DNA of 6,214 nucleotides from NCBI GenBank assembly GCA_964473895.1, contig CAYYRE010000165.1, positions 1 through 6,214 of the forward strand, given 5' to 3'. Positions within the stretch are counted from its first letter, which is position 1, and the number at the start of each line of letters is the position of its first letter. Both the position numbers and the translations under genes were made by a program. Source of the stretch: Sulfidibacterium sp964473895. GTDB taxonomy: Bacteria; Bacteroidota; Bacteroidia; Bacteroidales; F082. The notes beneath the pieces were generated by a model. The model was given only the letters and a program-made list of their open reading frames with translations, made no database searches and had not been told where the DNA came from. This document shows, one piece after another, positions 1 to 5,900 of this stretch.

Positions 1-55
1 TGACAGGTACGCCGGTTTAGCAAACCGGTGGTTTCAGCCACTCACCCACCTCTCC
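1..55 (-). tRNA. tRNA-Ser(GCU), 3' part beyond window
   Basis: Read on the minus strand, the sequence begins with the acceptor strand GGAGAGG, then TG, a D-arm closed by GGTG/CACC, and an anticodon arm CCGGT-TTGCTAA-ACCGG. The anticodon is GCT, which reads AGC/AGU serine codons. The bases after the anticodon arm start the long variable arm expected of a class II tRNA-Ser. The T-arm and the 3' acceptor strand lie outside the window, so the gene is incomplete here. It sits 27 bp downstream of tRNA-Pro on the same strand and is probably co-transcribed with it. Confidence 0.9.
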
Positions 56-82
56 AAAGGTAGTGCCAAATTAAATCTTATG

Positions 83-157
83 TCGGGGTAGTAGGATTCG
101 AACCTACGACCCCCTGCTCCCAAAGCAGGTGCGCTAACCGGACTGCGCCATACCCCG
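83..157 (-). tRNA. tRNA-Pro(UGG)
   Basis: This is a complete 75-nt cloverleaf on the minus strand. The acceptor stem CGGGGTA/TACCCCG is perfectly paired, the D stem is GCGC/GCGC, the anticodon arm is CCTGC-TTTGGGA-GCAGG, and the T-arm is GTAGG-TTCGAAT-CCTAC. The anticodon TGG decodes CCN proline codons. The discriminator base is A at 83. The next two bases are CA rather than CCA, so the CCA end is not encoded and must be added after transcription. It is the first intact tRNA of a Pro-Ser pair. Confidence 0.97.
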
Positions 158-179
158 TTTTATATATGGTTTTAACATT

Positions 180-234
180 GCCTTTGACCCTACCGGCTCA
201 CCCGTCGGGTTGCGTTCACCGGACGGCACCATAC
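180..234 (-). pseudogene. degenerate tRNA-Pro-like remnant
   Basis: Read on the minus strand, 234-211 matches the 5' part of tRNA-Pro at 153-130 (end of acceptor strand plus whole D-arm) at 20 of 24 positions, with no gap. After a 17-nt middle part (22 nt in tRNA-Pro), 193-180 matches the tRNA-Pro T-arm (107-94) at 10 of 14 positions. The first bases of the acceptor strand are replaced, the anticodon-arm region is shortened to an ACCC-GAC-GGGT hairpin with no seven-base loop, and no 3' acceptor strand follows. It lies between the predicted operon promoter and tRNA-Pro, where a former first tRNA would sit. Chance resemblance or another structured leader element cannot be excluded. Confidence 0.4.
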
Positions 235-237
235 TAA

Positions 238-258
238 AAAAAGAACGAACTCCTTTTT
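238..258 (-). other. A+T-rich hairpin followed by a T tract
   Basis: On the minus strand AAAAAGGA, a GTTCG loop and TTCTTTTT can pair over eight positions (one G-U), followed by more T. It resembles a weak intrinsic terminator and lies about 80 bp past the ychF stop. However, it is just downstream of the predicted tRNA promoter, where a terminator would work against tRNA expression. It may instead be a leader hairpin, or simply a consequence of A/T runs. Confidence 0.2.
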
Positions 259-274
259 CTACTCAAAAGGACTG

Positions 275-304
275 CAAAAATAGAATTTTGTTCTTTATCT
301 ACAA
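275..304 (-). promoter_or_regulatory. Bacteroidota-type promoter for the tRNA-Pro/Ser operon
   Basis: On the minus strand TTG (304-302, within a TTTG) is followed after 19 bp by TATTTTTG (282-275). This fits the Bacteroidota housekeeping consensus TTG-N19-TAnnTTTG. Transcription would start near 268 and run through the tRNA-like remnant into tRNA-Pro and tRNA-Ser, giving a leader of roughly 110 nt. The promoter lies in the gap after ychF, so the tRNAs need not depend on readthrough from that gene. Confidence 0.65.
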
Positions 305-338
305 AAAAACTTTGACAAAATTTATAACAAAATTTATC

Positions 339-1433
339 TCACACATTAAACCGGATATGCAGAATATCGCCATCCTGTACCACATAGTTTTTGCCTTCCA
401 CACGAAATTTACCGGCATCTTTTACAGCCTGTTCCGAACCGTAACGGACAAAATCATCGTAACTCATTACCTCGGCTCGGATAAATCCTCTTTCAAGATC
501 ACTGTGAATCACGCCGGCCGCTTGGGGTGCTGTCATTCCCTTATGTATGGTCCAAGCCCTGTTTTCCGTTTTTCCAATGGTAAAAAAGGATTGCAAATCC
601 AGTACATCGTATGCCGCGCGAATTAATTTGTTCACCCCGGGCTCTGTCAAACCGGCATCTTCCAAAAAGGCTTTCCGGTCTTCCACATCCTCCAGTTCAG
701 CTATTTCAGCTTCCAATTCCCCGGCAATAATTAGTATTTTGGCATCAGCCGGCAAAGCTGCCTTTACTTTCTCCACATAGGCATTTCCCGAAATGGCCGA
801 ACCATCATCCACATTGCACACATAAATTACCGGCTTTGCGGTAAGCAACAGCAGATCACGAATATACTCTTCATCACCTTCTGCCACAGGTGCATTACTG
901 GCATTCCCGAAGTTCTCCAGATGCTCTTTATAAACCGTCAGGACTTCAATACCTTTTTTGGCTTCTTTATTCCCCGTTTTGGCCAGTTTCTCCAACCGTT
1001 GTAATTTACGGTTCACCAAATCCAAGTCACGTACCTGCAATTCAAAATCAACAATTTCCAGATCACGCACCGGATCCACCGAACCTTCGATGTGCGGCAA
1101 ATTATCATCATCAAAACAGCGAAGCACATGAATCAGCGCATCGGTTTGCTGTACATCGGCCAGAAACTTGTTTCCCACCCCTTCACCGTGGCTGGCTCCC
1201 TTGGCCAAACCGGGCAAATCCACAATCTCCACCGTTGCCGGTACCAGTTTATCAGCCGGCAGCAACCGGTCCAGTTCGTACAACCTCGGGTCGGGCACAT
1301 CCACCACTCCGATATTGGATTTAGTCGCACTGAAAGCATAATTGGAGCTTTCCGCCTTCGTATTCGACATGCAATTGAAAATGGTGGTTTTCCCCGTATT
1401 GGTCAAACCGATAATTCCGCAGTTTAAAGCCAT
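339..1433 (-). CDS. ychF: redox-regulated P-loop ATPase YchF (Obg/OLA1 family)
   Basis: The 364-residue product has the usual YchF length and is complete. Known family role: a cytoplasmic, ribosome-associated NTPase of the Obg/HAS-GTPase group that prefers ATP and is linked to translation and stress responses. Visible motifs are the P-loop GLTNTGKTT (residues 9-17) and the G3 motif DLPGL (72-76), in which Leu76 occupies the position of the catalytic Gln of Ras-type GTPases. The G4 position reads NVDD (207-210) instead of NKxD. A charged helical stretch that should form the coiled-coil insertion lies at about 125-175, and a C-terminal TGS domain at about 279-363 ends in HIRFNV. The ATG at 1433 gives the conserved N-terminus MALNCGIIGL, and the upstream bases contain a promoter 25 bp away. 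The gene follows the lactonase gene on the same strand after 88 bp, with no obvious terminator between them. Confidence 0.97.
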   Translation of the reverse strand: MALNCGIIGLTNTGKTTIFNCMSNTKAESSNYAFSATKSNIGVVDVPDPRLYELDRLLPADKLVPATVEIVDLPGLAKGASHGEGVGNKFLADVQQTDALIHVLRCFDDDNLPHIEGSVDPVRDLEIVDFELQVRDLDLVNRKLQRLEKLAKTGNKEAKKGIEVLTVYKEHLENFGNASNAPVAEGDEEYIRDLLLLTAKPVIYVCNVDDGSAISGNAYVEKVKAALPADAKILIIAGELEAEIAELEDVEDRKAFLEDAGLTEPGVNKLIRAAYDVLDLQSFFTIGKTENRAWTIHKGMTAPQAAGVIHSDLERGFIRAEVMSYDDFVRYGSEQAVKDAGKFRVEGKNYVVQDGDILHIRFNV

Positions 1434-1458
1434 CGTTTATTCTTCTTTTTTGAGTTGG

Positions 1459-1466
1459 CAAAGATA
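1459..1466 (-). promoter_or_regulatory. -7 box of ychF promoter
   Basis: TATCTTTG on the minus strand exactly matches the Bacteroidota -7 consensus TAnnTTTG and lies 25 bp before the ychF start codon, which implies a leader of about 18-20 nt. No good TTG is seen at the usual 19-21 bp upstream, so the -33 half is weak or absent. The short leader is A-rich (AAAAAAGAAGAA), typical of initiation without a strong Shine-Dalgarno in this phylum. Confidence 0.55.
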
Positions 1467-1521
1467 GCGATTTCGTACAGATTCAGGAAAAGAAACCCAA
1501 TGGCTTCATCAGCGGATATCC

Positions 1522-2607
1522 TCAACGGAATAAAATACATACGGGCGAAGAAATTGTTATTTCATCGAGATAAAGCAATCTGCCGGTTTCCCCGTTTCTT
1601 TTGAAAACCACAATATTGCCCGACTTTTGATTGGCAACCAATAGATACCGGCCATCCGGGGTAAGGGTAAAAAATCTCGGAAAGTCTCCATGAACAGGAA
1701 AATTTCCCACCAAAGTCAAATCATTTCCCGAAAGGGAAATTTTGAAAAGGGCTATGGAGTTAAACCCCCGGTTAGAAACATATAAAAACCTGCCATCTTG
1801 GGAGCGCTGAATCTCAGCACAATAACTTTTTCCTTTAAAATCCTGCGGCAGGGTTGAAACGGTTTTACCCAAAACCCAGGTGCCATCCGATTGACGGGAA
1901 ACAATGCTTACCGTATTACCCGTTTCGTTAACCACATACATTTTTTCCGTTTCCGGTGAAAAAACAAAATGCCGTGGACCGGAACCGGGAGGCAGCACAA
2001 GCGTTTTCTGCCTTAACGGAACCAACTGCCGGGACAAACTGTCCCAACGCGAAAACAATAGCCGGTTGAGTCCCAAGTCAACGGAAACCACCAAACCATG
2101 CCGTCCAAGAAATTTCGATTCATGGGCATGAGCCGTCAGGCCGTCGATTTTATGTTCATCTACATACAACAAATGAGACAACACCCCTTTTTGATTGATC
2201 TTTAACACCCCCACCGTACCGCTGCCATAATTCGAGACCAGCACATAGCCCTTATCATTTACCGAAACATGGCACGGATAAGCTCCTCCCGAAGATTGAA
2301 AGTTTACCGGTAAAAGGGTATCACCTATTACGGCAAACGATGCCACCTTTCCGCTTTTCGTTTCATTCACTGCCAGCAAAAATTTATGGTCACGGGTAAA
2401 AGTTAAAAAACTGGGGTTAGTGGTGTGTGCAATAAGCATGGGCTGCAACAAAGTTCCATCGTCCCCCATACGACACCGGTAAATTCCTTTGCTTTGACCG
2501 TTGGTGTAAGTCCCCACGTAAAATTCATATCCACCTTCATGTTGCTGGGCCCATAATCCCATCGGCAACATGAAGCAAAAAACAATTATTCTGAACAGCA
2601 CGTTCAT
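1522..2607 (-). CDS. exported lactonase-family seven-bladed beta-propeller (6-phosphogluconolactonase-like)
   Basis: The 361-residue product resembles the YbhE/Pgl lactonase family (Pfam Lactonase), whose cytoplasmic members hydrolyse 6-phosphoglucono-lactone in the pentose phosphate pathway. Family-like segments in order are FYVGTYT (29-35), GGAYPCHVS (107-115), a HAHES segment (160-164), GSGPRHFVFSP (208-218), CAEIQRSQDGRFLYVSNRG (263-281) and GDFPRFFTLTPDGRYLLVANQ (within 307-327). Residues 1-20 form a signal peptide with a hydrophobic core and likely cleavage after LWA. The mature protein is therefore predicted to be periplasmic or surface-exposed, away from cytosolic 6-phosphogluconolactone. 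The true substrate may be another sugar lactone, or the protein may be a non-enzymatic propeller, so no pgl symbol is given. The start at 2607 is preceded by a purine-rich GAAGAGGGAAAAG; the other nearby ATG is out of frame. It lies directly upstream of ychF. Confidence 0.85.
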   Translation of the reverse strand: MNVLFRIIVFCFMLPMGLWAQQHEGGYEFYVGTYTNGQSKGIYRCRMGDDGTLLQPMLIAHTTNPSFLTFTRDHKFLLAVNETKSGKVASFAVIGDTLLPVNFQSSGGAYPCHVSVNDKGYVLVSNYGSGTVGVLKINQKGVLSHLLYVDEHKIDGLTAHAHESKFLGRHGLVVSVDLGLNRLLFSRWDSLSRQLVPLRQKTLVLPPGSGPRHFVFSPETEKMYVVNETGNTVSIVSRQSDGTWVLGKTVSTLPQDFKGKSYCAEIQRSQDGRFLYVSNRGFNSIALFKISLSGNDLTLVGNFPVHGDFPRFFTLTPDGRYLLVANQKSGNIVVFKRNGETGRLLYLDEITISSPVCILFR

Positions 2608-2729
2608 AAAGTCGCATGTTAAGCGGTCTTTTCCCTCTTCAATTCAGGAAAACAGAAAAAAACCTGATGAAAACCAAGGAATAAAAATAGCATTTTTTGG
2701 TTCTGATTCCTGAAAAGTAAAAATTTAAG

Positions 2730-2760
2730 TTGGTTTTAAGAAAAAAATTTTATAAATTTC
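2730..2760 (+). promoter_or_regulatory. candidate promoter of the giant repeat-protein gene
   Basis: TTG (2730-2732), a 20-bp A+T-rich spacer and TAAATTTC (2753-2760) fit the Bacteroidota TTG/TAnnTTTG pattern except for a final C in place of G. Transcription would begin near 2766, leaving a leader of about 135 nt before the start codon. No better match is seen on the plus strand between 2608 and 2901. Confidence 0.4.
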
Positions 2761-2888
2761 GGCCATGAAAACCCCATATAATTACCGGCAAATCATTCTC
2801 CTACGTCAAAAGTTTTCATACAACAAAATGAAACATCCTTAAACCAAAAAATCGTCATTCATCATCAATTATTGTTTTTCTTATCAAA

Positions 2889-2896
2889 AAGGAGGT
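2889..2896 (+). promoter_or_regulatory. strong Shine-Dalgarno sequence AAGGAGGT
   Basis: AAGGAGGT is fully complementary to the canonical anti-Shine-Dalgarno end of 16S rRNA, with 6 nt between GGAGG and the ATG at 2902. This fixes the start of the giant gene. Such a sequence is unusual in Bacteroidota, whose genes mostly lack a Shine-Dalgarno; ychF in this window shows only an A-rich leader. Confidence 0.75.
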
Positions 2897-2901
2897 GCAT
2901 C

Positions 2902-5900
2902 ATGAAAAAAAATTACTTACTTCTTCTTTTTATTATGCTGTCACTATCAGCATTGGCTCAGTCTCCCATAAAAGGCACCTGGGGGATCGACGGATATATC
3001 AGCACCATTGCTTCAGATAACAATTACACCTATATCGGCGGTCTTTTTGATTACTGTGGGCCCAATACCGGATCCGGAGTAAAAATAAGTGTCACCAATG
3101 TCCATCCCGATTTAAATTTCCCCGTTGTGAACGGAAAAGTTGGAGTTGTTATTTCCGATGGCAAAGGAGGATGGTACCTCGGCGGAAGTTTTACCAAAGT
3201 GGGAAAATATGAGCGGAACGGTTTTGCACAAATTACTGCCGACGGAACGGTTACGCCTTGGAATCCGGGCTCCGACAAAAAGTTGGGGAAAAATGGCGGA
3301 GTAACGGCTATGGCTGTTGATGACAGCGCCGTTTATATTGCAGGTTATTTTTCTCCTCAAGATGGCGTAACAAAATACCTGTTCAAAACCGACAAAGTAA
3401 CCGGAAAAGTGGATGACACCTGGAATCCTGCCCCGGACAAGGCAGTATTATGTCTAGCCCTAAACAATGACTTCCTCTATGCCGGCGGACGTTTTGAAAA
3501 AATCGGCGGAAAGCACCGTGATTTTGTGGCAAGGCTGGACAAAACCAAAGGAAATCTGGACACCGTGTGGTATCCTATACCCGACCACCCTGTTCATGCC
3601 ATTGTACTCAGCGGACATTCGGTATATATCGGTGGTGAGTTCACTTCCCTTTGGAGCGTTGGTGCAGCATGGTATGCCGCAAAACTCAACGACACAAACG
3701 GAGCCCCGATCAACCCGTTTTGGAAACCCTATCCCGATGGCTATGTGGATAAGATAGCCCTTGATGGGAACGAAGTAATCTTGGCAGGTCAGTTTCATCA
3801 TATACTACGCGACCCCGACACAACCATCAAAAGAACTTTCCTTGCCAGTTTCGGCAATAATGTGGGAAAAGTAAACCGGTTTTGGGATCCTGAACCGGAC
3901 GGTTTAATCAATGACGTAAAAGTAAAAGACAATGGGATATATGTTTCGGGGGATTTTGAAAATATCGGGAAAAGTGAAACAAGATACATCGCCCGGCTGG
4001 ACAATGTTCACGGGTATGGATTAGTGGATAATTCCTGGGCTCCCAAAACCGATGGGCCGGTTTATCAAATGGCTTTCAACGGCAACAACCTGTATGTGGG
4101 CGGAAACTTTCGCAGTTTTGGGGGTGTCATGCGAAAAAATATCCTCCGTTTTAAAAATTCCGATTTGACACTTGATATGCACTGGAACCCAGAGGCAGGC
4201 GATGTGGTTTCAAGTATTGTTCCTGACAACGACTCGGTTTATCTGGCCGGAGGGTTTATCACCGTCGGCAAATATTATTGCCGTTACCTTGCCAAAGTGA
4301 GTGCCGCATCCGGTCTTCCGGATACGAATTGGAAATACGGGCCTCATGCACCCGTGCGAGACATGACCATGGAAGGAGACAACCTTTTCGTTTGCGGCTA
4401 TTTTACCAAAGTGGGAAACGGTGTCGGTTCAGACCATTTCCACACACTTGCCAAAATAAACAAACACACGGGATTCCCCGATTTATCATGGACGCCGGAC
4501 CCCACCGGAGGGCTTCCCAACGGGGAAATCAATAAAATAATTGCAAACGGCCCTTATGTTTATGCTACCGGCCGGTTTTATAACAATGACCGCACGCAAA
4601 TTAGGTATTACCTGAAAAGAATTTCGATAAAAAACGGCAAAGAAGACCCCCAATGGGATGCCCATCCCGGCGGACTGGTTTGGGATATGAAAATAAAAAA
4701 CAATGTACTTTATGCGGCAGGCGATTTCACGCACATGGGCGGAAGACCTCACCACGGCCTTGCAAAAATAAACCTGAAAACGGGTAAGATCATTGACAAA
4801 TGGTCACCGAATGCCGAAGGAGGCATTGTAAAAAGCCTGGCCATCAGCAACGATTACCTTTATGCCGGAGGAAATTTTAAAAGTATCGATGGAAACCCCG
4901 TGAAATTACTGGCACGGTTTCCTCTTTGCGCAGGCATTGCCGACCTATCCTGGCAACCGGTATTGACCGAAAAAGGTATTTTTGAACCGGATATTAACGC
5001 ATTACATTACGCAGCTAACCGGTTGGTTACAGGCGGTTGGTTCAATTTTGTGAACGATACATTGTACAATCATTTTGTTGTTTATCGTGAACCCGAACAT
5101 CCCGAAACGGTTAAAACCGTTGCTCTGGCACAAGGTTCTTACAGTTATCATTCCATGGCTATCCGTTCAGACGGAAAAGTTTACGCCTGGGGTAACAATA
5201 TTAAAGGACAGCTGGGAAACAATGACACAACCGATAGCAATGTACCGGTACCTGTTGATTCCCAAGGTGTTCTTTCCGGTAAAAAAATCGTAGAGGCAGC
5301 CATGGGTTACCGTTTTTCGTTGGTTCTGTCAGATGATGGAAAAGTTTACTCTTTCGGAGAAAATGAATTTGGTCAATTGGGAAACAATTCCGACAAAAAC
5401 AGCAAAGTTCCTGTGGCGGTAGATACAACAGGCGTTCTATCGGGAAAAACCATCACCACTATTGCGGCAGGCGGTGCTTTTGCACTGGCCTTGGACACCA
5501 AAGGAAAGGTTTATTCCTGGGGATTCGGGTCACATGGCGAGCTGGGCATTCGGAACACTTTCAAAAAAACCGTGCCTGTTGCTGTAGACACTACGAAAGC
5601 CCTCGCCGGAAAGAAAATCGTGGCCATTGCCGCCGGAACAAACTACGGCGTTGCCGTGGATAGCCAAGGAATGGTCTATACCTGGGGTGAAAACGACAAA
5701 GGACAATTGGGCATCAACTCTACCAAACACAGCGAAGTCCCGATTCCGATCTATATATCCCGTGCCATATGGGGAAAAACCATTGTGGCTGTGGCCGCCG
5801 GAATAGACCACACGCTTGCCCTTTCTTCGGATGGCAAAGTATATGCCTGGGGCGACAACAGCTATGGCCAGCTGGGAAACCACTCTTTCGACAACAGCAC

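Larger units (their letters stand above)
2608..2901. other. divergent intergenic region, A+T-rich
   Basis: These 294 bp separate the minus-strand lactonase gene from the plus-strand repeat-protein gene and must hold both promoters. A candidate plus-strand promoter is listed separately; no convincing TAnnTTTG box is seen for the minus strand (the nearest are TATTTTTA at 2689-2682 and TACTTTTC at 2719-2712, each one base off and without a TTG). Inverted repeats seen are TTCAGGAA (2643-2650) with TTCCTGAA (2707-2714), the hairpin AAAAAT-AGC-ATTTTT (2684-2698), and ATGAAAAC (2765-2772) with GTTTTCAT (2812-2819). None matches an operator I can name. No RNA gene is recognised. Confidence 0.6.

Noticed and set aside
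210..626. A plus-strand ORF of 138 codons across the ychF 3' end.
   Set aside because: It lies largely opposite the well-conserved ychF coding sequence and its product has no recognisable domain; it is an antisense shadow.
1513..1520. GGATATCC palindrome just after the lactonase stop codon, considered as a terminator or operator.
   Set aside because: Eight bases with no loop and no following T tract do not make a terminator, and no regulator site of this form is recognised.
2765..2842. A 25-codon ORF (MKTPYNYR...) in the leader of the giant gene, a possible leader peptide.
   Set aside because: It has no ribosome binding site, would start almost at the predicted transcript 5' end, and has no recognisable attenuation signal after it; chance is the simpler explanation.
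3112..3360. Minus-strand ORFs opposite the giant gene.
   Set aside because: The plus-strand frame shows continuous protein repeats with a signal peptide, so the antisense frames are by-products of its codon composition.
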